Positions 11,142 to 18,561 of a stretch of DNA of 47,667 bases are shown piece after piece. Source of the DNA: a virus. The notes below the pieces were generated by a model. The model did not search any database and was not told the origin of the DNA. It was given only the letters and a program-made list of their open reading frames with translations. Positions within the stretch are counted from its first letter, which is position 1. Every line of letters starts with the position of its first letter. The translations under genes were made by a program, and so were the position numbers. The DNA lies in IMG/VR virus record IMGVR_UViG_3300042935_000920, positions 1 through 47,667 of that record. One strand, 5' to 3'.

Positions 11142-11722
11142 AAAAATTCTACATTACCTATGTACTGAATTGGAAGTACGTCAATTATTAGATGAACTCT
11201 GTTTTCATTGCTACTATTTTCCACTGAATGATATTTTCTATTGTTTAACTCGTACAAAGTAGATGACTCCAATTGAAAAACCTCTCGTTCAACTGTAAAT
11301 GTACATTCTTTATTTGTTAAAATAGGTATGTGAAACCTTCTTGACACATACAAAAGGTCTGATCTGTCTTTGTGTGTTCTTATTCTGCTGTTTGGCAACA
11401 GATTTATAACTTCCGACCTTATTACTTTTCCTACCACAAGTTCTTCAAGTTTTTTATATATATTTTTTATTTCATCATTGGCTTCTTTTGTTTTAAAGTT
11501 GTTCGGTGAAGTTGAATTTATTTTATCTTTTAAGTTCCACTCATAATCAAGTTCTTTTAATTGATACATAAAGGTTTTTTCGTGCGATTGGAACTTTTCT
11601 TGTCTAGATGTATCTATTAACCACTCTTCAACATATTCTGTTATTTCTTTTTTTATACTATCAACAAAAACAAAACCAAAGTTGTTTATTCTCCAAGGGT
11701 TTTCTTTGCTAAACTCTGTCAT
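11138..11722 (-). CDS. Aspartyl/asparaginyl beta-hydroxylase-like protein
   Basis: The C-terminal 90 residues match the Asp/Asn beta-hydroxylase type of 2-oxoglutarate/Fe(II) oxygenase: NLLPNSRIRTHKDRSD with the HxD iron site (HKD), then RRFHIPILTN, then YELNNRKYHSVENSS with the distal His, and NRVHLIIDVLP with the Arg that binds 2-oxoglutarate. The family hydroxylates Asp, Asn or Arg, or free amino acids. Its neighbours are a sulfotransferase and a methyltransferase-like gene. ATGA overlap downstream; substrate unknown. Confidence 0.75.
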   Translation of the reverse strand: MTEFSKENPWRINNFGFVFVDSIKKEITEYVEEWLIDTSRQEKFQSHEKTFMYQLKELDYEWNLKDKINSTSPNNFKTKEANDEIKNIYKKLEELVVGKVIRSEVINLLPNSRIRTHKDRSDLLYVSRRFHIPILTNKECTFTVEREVFQLESSTLYELNNRKYHSVENSSNENRVHLIIDVLPIQYIGNVEFL

Positions 11723-12423
11723 TTCATTTTCTCCTTTAAAGTATTATATACCTCTATATCAATTTCATTTATTTCGTATATTTTATCATAATATTTATTA
11801 TAAAGTTCTAAGTCAGTCTCTACGGATTCATTTGCTTTTTTGTTGTAGCCAATTGTGTCATTATTATTTAATCCATAAATGCTAAAAACTTTTTTGTACA
11901 GATCTGGATCTTCAAAAAATAAAACAGTTATATTATTTTTATTAATACTTTCTACAACAGAATCTTTACTTATTTTTTTTGTAATTAGATACCAGTTAGA
12001 AGAAACATGCTTTTCTATTCTATTTGTATTTTTGTTATATTCATCAATATCAATATCCGATGTTAAAAAATAGGACTGCTGGTTGGATAAAACATTTATA
12101 AAATTTTTGTTTGTTAAAAAAAACATAAAGGCTTCATCAATACTCATATAGTTATAAAAATGTTCCCAAATATACTTCATATAACTAAAAGATCTTTCTA
12201 CTGGATCTCTTAATATTGTAAATGTTTTTGAGGCATAAGGTGTTGGGGTAAGACCATAATGTCCAGAAATATAGTCTTTGTTTTTAAATTCTTGTAATTC
12301 TATGTTTACTTTGTGAGTTGATAAAAAGGTTTTTTGGTTTTTTTCAGAATGAGGCAAAACGATATCTCTAATAAAGACTCCAGATGTTCTTGGAATATGG
12401 AGAAAATATATGGCTGTTTTCAT
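11719..12423 (-). CDS. Sulfotransferase
   Basis: The 234-aa protein has the PAPS-binding loop FLHIPRTSG near residue 10 (compare the family's HIPKTGGT) and the 3'-phosphate site TILRDPVERSFSYMKYI. This fits the carbohydrate or heparan 2-O type sulfotransferases, which move sulfate from PAPS to a sugar or protein hydroxyl. It is the first gene of the leftward operon and probably leaderless. A plausible role is sulfation of a surface glycan or of a hydroxylated virion residue (inference). Confidence 0.75.
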   Translation of the reverse strand: MKTAIYFLHIPRTSGVFIRDIVLPHSEKNQKTFLSTHKVNIELQEFKNKDYISGHYGLTPTPYASKTFTILRDPVERSFSYMKYIWEHFYNYMSIDEAFMFFLTNKNFINVLSNQQSYFLTSDIDIDEYNKNTNRIEKHVSSNWYLITKKISKDSVVESINKNNITVLFFEDPDLYKKVFSIYGLNNNDTIGYNKKANESVETDLELYNKYYDKIYEINEIDIEVYNTLKEKMK

Positions 12424-12429
12424 TTTTTG

Positions 12430-12435
12430 AATATA
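12430..12435 (-). promoter_or_regulatory. Leaderless -10 box for the sulfotransferase operon
   Basis: TATATT on the minus strand, six bases before the ATG at 12423. Confidence 0.55.
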
Positions 12436-12440
12436 CCCCT

Positions 12441-12446
12441 TATAAT
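12441..12446 (+). promoter_or_regulatory. -10 box for the small membrane gene
   Basis: TATAAT, nine bases before the ATG at 12456, only five bases from the divergent -10 box. Confidence 0.5.
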
Positions 12447-12455
12447 AATATAGTT

Positions 12456-12728
12456 ATGACAATCCAAGACTGGGCTTCCCTTATCGTAGCCATACTTACA
12501 ATTGTATCATCTATAGCCTTTGGAATCAAGTGGCTTGTTAAACACTATTTAGCCGAACTTAAGCCGAATTCTGGATCATCAATGAAAGACCAAATTTCAA
12601 GACTAGAACTTCGTATCAATGAAGCAGATGTCAGTCGTAGCGCAATGAAAGAAGATCATAAAGTTATGAAAGCCAAACTAGATCATATGTACGATATATT
12701 AATTGAATATATTGCCAAATCCAAATAA
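12456..12728 (+). CDS. 90-aa membrane protein with coiled-coil tail
   Basis: I start at ATG 12456 (MTIQDWASLIVAILTIVSSI), not at the earlier 12384, because a TATAAT lies nine bases upstream. One membrane span near the N-terminus is followed by a basic linker (KWLVKHYLAELK) and a predicted coiled coil (MKDQISRLELRINEADVSRS). This layout occurs in XhlA-type and other small phage lysis proteins, so a holin-associated role is possible, though not shown. Confidence 0.65.
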   Translation: MTIQDWASLIVAILTIVSSIAFGIKWLVKHYLAELKPNSGSSMKDQISRLELRINEADVSRSAMKEDHKVMKAKLDHMYDILIEYIAKSK

Positions 12729-12910
12729 CTCTATATACTATATATAAGATATCTTGTAAATACAAACCTTAAAGATAGTTCTTTTTTCTTATATATTTTA
12801 AGTATACACTATCCGACATCCTGACTATTAAGACTTATTATGACAAAACGGACATTACCTATTATAACAATTTTATAACTTTAAATATCACTGTCCGAAT
12901 TGTACTGATA
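12729..12910. other. Gene-free stretch with inverted repeat
   Basis: AT-rich and without a coding frame. CGGACA (12857) and TGTCCG (12893) can pair across about 30 bases. It separates the early-type genes from the late region. Confidence 0.4.
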
Positions 12911-12919
12911 TGATATACT
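12911..12919 (+). promoter_or_regulatory. Extended -10 before a terminator-like hairpin
   Basis: TGATATACT (extended -10). Transcription would start near 12926, directly at the hairpin. Confidence 0.5.
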
Positions 12920-12926
12920 TTAATCT

Positions 12927-12982
12927 GACTAGTACTCTGGTTTGTCTCTCATACCCACCAGCCTGAGTACTAGTCTTTTTTT
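12927..12982 (+). terminator. Strong terminator or ~55-nt hairpin RNA
   Basis: An 11-bp perfect stem GACTAGTACTC/GAGTACTAGTC with a 27-base loop (which can add TGGT/ACCA), followed by seven T. It ends rightward transcription before the late genes. With the -10 box at 12911 it could also make a self-contained RNA of about 55 nt. Confidence 0.7.
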
Positions 12983-12986
12983 ATGG

Positions 12987-12992
12987 TATAAT
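12987..12992 (+). promoter_or_regulatory. Leaderless -10 box
   Basis: TATAAT, six bases before the ATG at 12999. Confidence 0.65.
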
Positions 12993-12998
12993 CACATT

Positions 12999-13379
12999 AT
13001 GAATCTTTGTTCACCTGAGATATTTGGAGCAGATCCTGCTCGAATCAAATGGAATATAGTTAGAGGAGATACCTCTCCGCTTCGTATTGAATTTTTAGAA
13101 GATGATGAAGTAACATATTTTGATACCTCTGATTGGACCTTTGAGGCTACTACTTATGATCCTCAGTCTGACACTCTTGATTCCCTGGAAGTTACGGCAG
13201 GAGAGGGATATGTAGATATTATGGCTCCAGCCTGTATTACTAAATACTGGGGTACTGGATTTAAGTCAGTTGTAACAGAATTAACATTTGACCTTCAAGT
13301 AACTATTGATGGAGAAACAATTTGGACACCTTTGATTGGAACCATCTCTGTAATTGGAGATATTACAGGTAGCCTATAA
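12999..13379 (+). CDS. RGDT-family virion protein, copy 1
   Basis: A frame from 12942 would run through the terminator, so I start at ATG 12999, placed six bases after TATAAT. The 126-aa protein has IVRGDTSPLRIEFLED at the N-terminus and a C-terminal beta segment (PLIGTISVIGDITGS). Related proteins lie at 15682-16056 and 23845-24261. The fold looks like the Ig-like N-terminal domain of baseplate/appendage proteins. It probably joins an appendage to the tail (inference). Confidence 0.7.
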   Translation: MNLCSPEIFGADPARIKWNIVRGDTSPLRIEFLEDDEVTYFDTSDWTFEATTYDPQSDTLDSLEVTAGEGYVDIMAPACITKYWGTGFKSVVTELTFDLQVTIDGETIWTPLIGTISVIGDITGSL

Positions 13380-13465
13380 TGGCGGTAGTTAAAGTTACAA
13401 CTCCAAGACCTGAGTTGCCACCAGTAATTAGAATCAAGAATAAAATATTCAAAATAAATAAGTGA
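13379..13465 (+). CDS. 28-aa basic Pro-rich peptide
   Basis: The ATG overlaps the previous stop (TAATG). Sequence starts MAVVKVTTPRPELPPVIRIK. The TGA stop is part of the extended -10 of the next gene. Small size makes it uncertain, but the coupling supports translation. Confidence 0.5.
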   Translation: MAVVKVTTPRPELPPVIRIKNKIFKINK

Positions 13466-13471
13466 TATAAT
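13463..13471 (+). promoter_or_regulatory. Extended -10, leaderless
   Basis: TGATATAAT; its TGA is the stop of the 28-aa peptide, and the ATG at 13478 follows six bases later. Confidence 0.7.
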
Positions 13472-13477
13472 TTAGGC

Positions 13478-13759
13478 ATGACTTTACACGCCCACACAAC
13501 ACTTAGCAATACAACTGCTACTCGTTTATCTCCAAACGGAGTACACTCTGGAATGGATATTACAATTCAAAACATACACGAATCTGCTTACGTATACGTC
13601 GGCGGAGAAGATGTCTCTGCCTCTGTTTATGGATATCGCATTGCTCCAGGCGCAGCATTTTCTATTGAACTACCTGGACAAGATGCGCTTTATGCAATTT
13701 CAAATGTTAACAGTTCAAAGGTTGCAATTCTACAGACTGGTTTAGAGACAGGTAACTAA
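13478..13759 (+). CDS. 93-aa small virion protein
   Basis: Beta-rich protein: SGMDITIQNIHESAYVYVGG, then YRIAPGAAFSIELPG and a final ALYAISNVNSSKVAILQTGL. This layout is common for small phage head or tail decoration proteins that lie next to fibre genes. It overlaps the fibre gene by TAATG, so the two are co-translated. Exact role unknown. Confidence 0.65.
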   Translation: MTLHAHTTLSNTTATRLSPNGVHSGMDITIQNIHESAYVYVGGEDVSASVYGYRIAPGAAFSIELPGQDALYAISNVNSSKVAILQTGLETGN

Positions 13760-14922
13760 TGGCACGGTTTTCTACAACAGGTGGTAGCGGAGAAGGTACA
13801 CCAGGTGCCCCAGGAGCAGATGGCGCAGACGGCGCAGATGGAGCGGATGCTCTTTGGAATTTTACTGGTGAATGGGTAAACGGAATTGACTATGCTGCTG
13901 GATCTGTAGTTGAATTTCAAGGATCTACCTACTATCATCCTACTGGCCAATTTTCATCATACGCTCCACCAACAAATGGGTGGCTTTTAGTATCTGCTAA
14001 AGGTGCAGACGGATCAGATGGTGCCGATGGTTCTGACGGTACGAATGGAACAGATTTTGGAATTTATTATTTAGGAAACTATAATGCATCAAGTGGATAT
14101 GTAACAGACATTGCAGTAGTAAGAGGATCAGATGGACAACTATATCTTGCTAAAGCAAGCGGACAACTTGAGGATCCAGTTGGTAACTCTATAGAATGGG
14201 AAGTTTGGATTCCAAAGGGTGCAGATGGCTCAGCAGCAGACACTGGACAAATTACATTTAACGGTGTATATATTATGGGTGCTGGTACAGGATCTGGTGA
14301 CGGTGCTGGTAATGGAACTATTAAATTACTGCCAGATGTGGCTTTAGTACAAAATCAATATCATGAAGATCAGTATTTAATAATTGATCCAACATCACCA
14401 AACCATATTCATATTCGTGCAGGAGGAGTTCAAGATGCTTCTACTGCAGATCTGTTTATTGGAGCAGAAAGAACTGGAGTACAGGTAAGTGATGGCTCTG
14501 GTAATGTAATTATTAGATCAAAAAATCCAGATCGAGTAGACATTTACGCAAACTCTAATCAGGCAAGCAACACGGAATTCATGGTTGCAACAGGTGCAAA
14601 TATTCTTGTTGGTGACACTGTTCATTTGTACACAGGAGGAGATAATTTTGTAGTAACGGCAGTTACACAAGAATATCCTTACGCAGGTTTAATGACAGTT
14701 GTTGCTGACGGTCTATCTTTTGTAACTGGAGAATCTTATACATTCTCTAGAAATATGGGTGAGGATAGATGGATGTTCCAACCTAATGGAGTTACATTCC
14801 CTGACAATACCGTTCAGACTACTGCTTTTGTAGGGGGAGCAACAGGAACATTTGAAACTCCAGATAGTAAATTAGTTACAGTTACTAATGGAATCATTAC
14901 ATCTATAGACCCACTGACTTAA
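13759..14922 (+). CDS. Collagen-like tail fibre protein
   Basis: 387 aa. Near the N-terminus is a Gly-X-Y run (GTPGAPGADGADGADGADA), then a carbohydrate-binding-like segment (WNFTGEWVNGIDYAAGSVVE), a second Gly-X-Y run (GADGSDGADGSDGTNGTD), and a third (GADGSAADTG). The C-terminus has the tail-fibre motif FPDNTVQTTAF, typical of phage fibre tips. Gly-X-Y repeats form trimeric collagen helices in phage fibres. It is a likely adhesin. The Y positions hold Asp and Pro rather than only Pro. Confidence 0.8.
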   Translation: MARFSTTGGSGEGTPGAPGADGADGADGADALWNFTGEWVNGIDYAAGSVVEFQGSTYYHPTGQFSSYAPPTNGWLLVSAKGADGSDGADGSDGTNGTDFGIYYLGNYNASSGYVTDIAVVRGSDGQLYLAKASGQLEDPVGNSIEWEVWIPKGADGSAADTGQITFNGVYIMGAGTGSGDGAGNGTIKLLPDVALVQNQYHEDQYLIIDPTSPNHIHIRAGGVQDASTADLFIGAERTGVQVSDGSGNVIIRSKNPDRVDIYANSNQASNTEFMVATGANILVGDTVHLYTGGDNFVVTAVTQEYPYAGLMTVVADGLSFVTGESYTFSRNMGEDRWMFQPNGVTFPDNTVQTTAFVGGATGTFETPDSKLVTVTNGIITSIDPLT

Positions 14923-14927
14923 TACCG

Positions 14928-14936
14928 TGAGATAAT
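14928..14936 (+). promoter_or_regulatory. Extended -10, leaderless
   Basis: TGAGATAAT, six bases before the ATG at 14943. Confidence 0.6.
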
Positions 14937-14942
14937 AGCGAT

Positions 14943-15674
14943 ATGGCTGCTTCTAAATCTATGGACTTTCCAGGTGCAAAAAAATCTTCCTATGCTGCAC
15001 AAGTAGAGCAAAGTCAAGCATCCCCATACCAAGAAAATACATTATCATTTCTTCCAGTTCCTGGACCAACGGGACCACAAGGACCAGCAGGCAAAAACGG
15101 TATAGATGGAAAAGAAGGACCTCAAGGACCAGAAGGAAAACCAGGTCCCAAAGGATCTGCAGGACCAAATGGAAAAGATGGGATAAGTTCTTTATCGTCT
15201 TCAGGTCAGCAAGCGGGATGGGCTTCATATACAAACGATATTACAAAACCAACCAAACTTGGTATATCTCAAGGAGATGATGGATGGGTCACTCTTTTAT
15301 TAGATACAAAAGATAAAATCCAGAATGAAACATATCTACCTAAAGGCTGTACCAGTCTTTGGAATAGCCATCAAAGAGCCCTAAACTTCCACGGGATAAA
15401 GCAAGGCTCCCAAGTATTCATAACATACAACTTTGAGTTAACTACCTATACCTCTAATACTGAGGTTTGGCTAAGAACCTACTTTGCAAGCAAAGATAAA
15501 GAGTTTGTGCAGTTAGTAGGATCTTTTAAATATCAGAATGTTTACAATCTTTCTATAACCCAGCAGATTTTTATAGAAGATCAGGCTATGTGGGGTAATG
15601 GGGCTGTACCACAGATTAGAACAGACTTTGACGCTTCCGTAATTTTCAATTCTGTATATGTCAGCGTGGTATAA
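14943..15674 (+). CDS. Collagen-like fibre protein
   Basis: 243 aa. After a 35-residue lead comes a run of 13 Gly-X-Y triplets (GPTGPQGPAGKNGIDGKEG and on to GPNGKDG), with Pro mostly in X positions. The C-terminal ~170 residues form a beta-rich domain (GWASYTND start, FITYNFELTTYTSNTEVWLR later), probably the receptor-binding head. Its TAA lies inside the TATAAT of the next promoter. It likely trimerises. Confidence 0.75.
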   Translation: MAASKSMDFPGAKKSSYAAQVEQSQASPYQENTLSFLPVPGPTGPQGPAGKNGIDGKEGPQGPEGKPGPKGSAGPNGKDGISSLSSSGQQAGWASYTNDITKPTKLGISQGDDGWVTLLLDTKDKIQNETYLPKGCTSLWNSHQRALNFHGIKQGSQVFITYNFELTTYTSNTEVWLRTYFASKDKEFVQLVGSFKYQNVYNLSITQQIFIEDQAMWGNGAVPQIRTDFDASVIFNSVYVSVV

Positions 15675-15675
15675 T
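15667..15675 (+). promoter_or_regulatory. Extended -10, leaderless
   Basis: TGGTATAAT overlapping the TAA of the previous gene, six bases before the ATG at 15682. Confidence 0.7.
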
Positions 15676-15681
15676 AAAACT

Positions 15682-16056
15682 ATGGCATTTCCAGGAGAAC
15701 TAAATATAAATTATTATAAGGGTGATACCCACGAGTTTAAGGTATACCCTCAAAAGACTGATGGATCTATTTTTCAATTAGATGACTATAGTAATGCAAG
15801 GTTTAAAATTGCAGAAGTAAGAGGAGCAGCAGGACTTGCAGATCAAATTACTGGAAGTGCAATAATCTCAACAGATGGAACATATATTACTTGCGCTATC
15901 ACTCCAGCAAATGGAGCACTTATGGACCCAGACATAACATATGTTTATGATATTCAAATTTATGCTGCAGGAGCAGGAACTTATGATAAAGTCTTTACAC
16001 TTTTAACTGGCTCTATATCTGTAACAGATGACGTAACCCAGGGTACTGGAAGTTAA
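15682..16056 (+). CDS. RGDT-family virion protein, copy 2
   Basis: A frame opens at 15658, but the leaderless promoter fixes the start at 15682 (MAFPGELNINYYKGDTHEFK). The KGDT core corresponds to RGDT of copies 1 and 3, and the C-terminus (LLTGSISVTDDVTQ) matches copy 1 (TISVIGDITGS). 124 aa. It overlaps the next gene as TAATG. Probable appendage attachment protein. Confidence 0.7.
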   Translation: MAFPGELNINYYKGDTHEFKVYPQKTDGSIFQLDDYSNARFKIAEVRGAAGLADQITGSAIISTDGTYITCAITPANGALMDPDITYVYDIQIYAAGAGTYDKVFTLLTGSISVTDDVTQGTGS

Positions 16057-16643
16057 TGACAAACATATTTGTATCTTCTGATGACGTTAAAGTAATTGGT
16101 GGTACAGCCAATGTTAATGTAGAAGTTGATTTTGGACCACAAGGAGATAGAGGTGGAATTTTTCTTGTAGGAAACGGACATCCAAATACAGTATCACATT
16201 CTGTTACATTGCAACTACTTGACCTTTATATAAATGTTCAGGCAACAGATGATGATTATATGGGTCTTTATCAATACGTAAATGTTTCTGGTGTTAACAC
16301 TTGGGTTTTAACTGGACCATTAATAAAAGATAAATTTAGCGTTATAAGAAATGTTGCTTTTACAGATGGCCAGACCACAAGCGAGGTAGATTTTAGAGTA
16401 TCTAATATTGCACCACAAAGTCTTGTTGGTGGTCTAACAGCAGAAGACTTTAATGTTCAGTGTACATTTTCTGACCCAGGAAATCCTATTGCACACTCTA
16501 TTACAATCAAGCCTTTAGAATTTGAATCAGGAACTGGAGATTTAATGCTTCCAGTTGATATAAATGCCGTTGAATTTTCAGGAGGAAGTTGGGTTAATCT
16601 AAATAGAACAGTTTCTATTCATTTCCTAATTACGGTGGTATAA
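16056..16643 (+). CDS. 195-aa appendage protein
   Basis: Beta-rich protein, ATG overlapping the previous stop. GPQGDRGGIFLVGNG (one Gly-X-Y pair) near residue 30, and QYVNVSGVNTWVLTGPL later. The C-terminal half (GQTTSEVDFRVSNIAPQSL) reads as an Ig-like or jelly-roll domain. It probably belongs to the tail appendage. Its TAA lies in the next TATAAT. Confidence 0.65.
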   Translation: MTNIFVSSDDVKVIGGTANVNVEVDFGPQGDRGGIFLVGNGHPNTVSHSVTLQLLDLYINVQATDDDYMGLYQYVNVSGVNTWVLTGPLIKDKFSVIRNVAFTDGQTTSEVDFRVSNIAPQSLVGGLTAEDFNVQCTFSDPGNPIAHSITIKPLEFESGTGDLMLPVDINAVEFSGGSWVNLNRTVSIHFLITVV

Positions 16644-16644
16644 T
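16636..16644 (+). promoter_or_regulatory. Extended -10 box
   Basis: TGGTATAAT, with the previous TAA inside it. The ATG at 16663 follows 18 bases later; no clear ribosome site is seen. Confidence 0.55.
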
Positions 16645-16662
16645 CTAAGATGGTGATATGTA

Positions 16663-18075
16663 ATGGCTGCTGAATATATTGATAATACGGAAATTGGTTC
16701 TGGTATATACCCAACCAAGATACCTGGCTATGAAGATGCAGCCGACATTCAAGCGGCCTTAAGGCTTTACCACTATGGATCAACAACAATTCCTACAGAA
16801 AACACTCTCGGAACAGCAAGTGGAATTAACACAAAATCAATAGCAGGACATTTTAAAGCCATAGATAACACCATTCAAACACTTGCAACAACCGCCTATG
16901 TTACAAACGCAATTGCTGGAGTTACAGACGAGTATGCTCAACTTGCTGGAACAGGAATTGATTGGAATGCAGGGGCAAACAGGTTCGACCTTGACTATTT
17001 GTCAACAGTTATTGAAAAAACATCTAATTTTACTTTAGAAGCATCTAATGTTGGAAATACAATTCTTTTATCTACTTCTTCAACAATTGCCCTTACAGTC
17101 CCAGCAAATTCTGCCATTGCTTTGCCAATTGGTTATAAGGTTGATTTAATTGAAGTCGGTTCAGGAAGAACGACATTTACTCCAGGATCTGGCGTAACAA
17201 TAAATAGCAAAAATGCACAAATGTATATTGACTCACAATATGGCAAAGCAACACTTTTAAAGATTGCAGAAAATTCTTGGATTGCGTATGGAGATATATA
17301 TGAAGGTGCTTCTACACCAACACCAACTCCCACTCCAGTAGCACCTACTCCAGTAGCACCTACTCCTGTAGCGCCTGTCCCTGTAGCACCTACGCCAGTA
17401 GCACCTACGCCAGTAGCGCCTACGCCTGTAGCGCCTGTCCCTGTAGCACCTACACCTGTAGCACCTACACCTGTAGCACCTACACCTGTAGCACCTACAC
17501 CTGTAGCACCTACACCTGTAGCACCTGCTCCTGTAGCACCTGCTTTTGCAATAACAAGTACTTCCTCAACAACAAGTTCTGTAACATACTCTTGGGCTAA
17601 CGCCCCAGCAGGAACTGTAAATTATAGTATTTTCTATGTTTATGATGATGATACTCAATCTTCTGTAACTACTACATCATCATCATCTGCTACATTTAGT
17701 GGTCTTTCTTCAAGCACAACTTATGGAGTTTATGTTTCAGCAAGAAACTCAGATGGCACAACCTTGGCAAGCGCTTCTGCATCTATTACAACTCTTTCAC
17801 CAACACCTACACCTGTAGCGCCTACTCCTGTAGCACCTACTCCTGTAGCGCCTGTCCCTGTAGCACCTACTCCAGTAGCACCTACTCCAGTAGCACCTAC
17901 TCCAGTAGCACCTACTCCAGTAGCACCTACTCCAGTAGCGCCTGTCCCTGTAGCACCTACTCCAGTAGCACCTACACCTGTAGCACCTACTCCTACAGCA
18001 AATTGTGGACCATACCCATCAGGATATGCTCCAGGAGAGTGCATATGTGTAGGATCAATGTGGACTTGTTTTTAG
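16663..18075 (+). CDS. Tail fibre with PVAPT repeats and FN3 domain
   Basis: 470 aa. The N-terminal 220 residues include an anchor-like region and a domain (SAIALPIGYKVDLIEVGSGR) also found in the C-terminus of the protein at 26955-28235. Then come 14 PVAP units, an FN3-like domain (residues ~295-380), 12 more PVAP units and a Cys tail (NCGPYPSG, CICVG, WTCF). Alternating AP, TP and VP pairs look like the plant arabinogalactan glycomodule, where Pro is hydroxylated and O-glycosylated. In phage fibres such repeats act as extended spacers. Modification is inference. Confidence 0.75.
   Translation: MAAEYIDNTEIGSGIYPTKIPGYEDAADIQAALRLYHYGSTTIPTENTLGTASGINTKSIAGHFKAIDNTIQTLATTAYVTNAIAGVTDEYAQLAGTGIDWNAGANRFDLDYLSTVIEKTSNFTLEASNVGNTILLSTSSTIALTVPANSAIALPIGYKVDLIEVGSGRTTFTPGSGVTINSKNAQMYIDSQYGKATLLKIAENSWIAYGDIYEGASTPTPTPTPVAPTPVAPTPVAPVPVAPTPVAPTPVAPTPVAPVPVAPTPVAPTPVAPTPVAPTPVAPTPVAPAPVAPAFAITSTSSTTSSVTYSWANAPAGTVNYSIFYVYDDDTQSSVTTTSSSSATFSGLSSSTTYGVYVSARNSDGTTLASASASITTLSPTPTPVAPTPVAPTPVAPVPVAPTPVAPTPVAPTPVAPTPVAPTPVAPVPVAPTPVAPTPVAPTPTANCGPYPSGYAPGECICVGSMWTCF
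17335..17544 (+). repeat. 15-bp coding repeat, 14 units (PVAP-T/V/A)
   Basis: Tandem 15-bp units encoding PVAPT, with V in place of T at units 3 and 7 and A in the last two. Synonymous changes differ between units. Confidence 0.9.
17812..17991 (+). repeat. 15-bp coding repeat, 12 units (PVAP-T/V)
   Basis: Second array of the same unit. The T/V pattern is similar to the first array, suggesting duplication of a block. Confidence 0.85.
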
Positions 18076-18086
18076 TTGATAACTTG

Positions 18087-18095
18087 TGCTATAAT
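18087..18095 (+). promoter_or_regulatory. Extended -10 box
   Basis: TGCTATAAT; a leader of about 15 bases with AGGAGG follows before the ATG at 18116. Confidence 0.65.
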
Positions 18096-18115
18096 TAATA
18101 AAAATAGGAGGCATT

Positions 18116-18307
18116 ATGTCAGAAGTTAGATTTGCAATTGTAGTTGATGGAGAAGTCGCGGGTACATTTAGTTTAGATTCAAATAGTACAGATTCTACAG
18201 CCACTGGACTGATTGCAGCATTAAAATCAGATCCAAAAATTATTGAAGATGAAACAAACTCTGTAAAAAGAGGCTGGACCCATAATGGAACAAGTTTTGT
18301 AGAATAA
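18116..18307 (+). CDS. 63-aa conserved virion-region protein
   Basis: MSEVRFAIVVDGEVAGTFSL at the N-terminus and a C-terminal RGWTHNGTSFVE (compare the GWtyDGtnF type ending seen in many phage small proteins). A beta-sandwich is likely. It has the strong AGGAGG site. Function unknown. Confidence 0.65.
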   Translation: MSEVRFAIVVDGEVAGTFSLDSNSTDSTATGLIAALKSDPKIIEDETNSVKRGWTHNGTSFVE

Positions 18308-18318
18308 GATAACTAAAA

Positions 18319-18558
18319 ATGTCAGAAGTTCTTAGTCCTTGGCAGCAATGGAAAAAAAATCTTGGAGAAGCCAGGCCTTGGGATATAGCAAACCCTAATA
18401 CAGAATGGGCAGATGAAGAAAAAGCAGAAGATAGATTTTCTATTTGCAAAGCATGTCCAGAATTGATTAAACTAACTACGCAGTGTAAAAAGTGTGGGTG
18501 TTTTATGAAAGTAAAAACAAAATTAGATTTGGCAACATGCCCTATAGGAAAATGGTAG
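18319..18558 (+). CDS. 79-aa zinc protein, CGCFM family
   Basis: ICKACPEL, then CKKCGCFMKVKTKL, then CPIGKW: a paralogue of the protein at 9044-9244, with the same Cys spacing and KW end. The N-terminus is longer (SPWQQWKKNLGEARPWDIAN). It stands just before two oxygenase genes. Zinc binding is likely; function unknown. Confidence 0.7.
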   Translation: MSEVLSPWQQWKKNLGEARPWDIANPNTEWADEEKAEDRFSICKACPELIKLTTQCKKCGCFMKVKTKLDLATCPIGKW

Positions 18559-18561
18559 ACA

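Noticed and set aside
12942-12998. Earlier start of the first RGDT protein
   Set aside because: It would place the start inside the terminator loop; the leaderless -10 fixes the start at 12999.
17335-17991. Tandem repeats as a CRISPR array
   Set aside because: Units are 15 bp, contiguous, in frame and code for PVAPT; there are no spacers.
17730-18044. Minus-strand frame with GATGVGATG repeats
   Set aside because: Shadow of the PVAPT repeat in the fibre gene.
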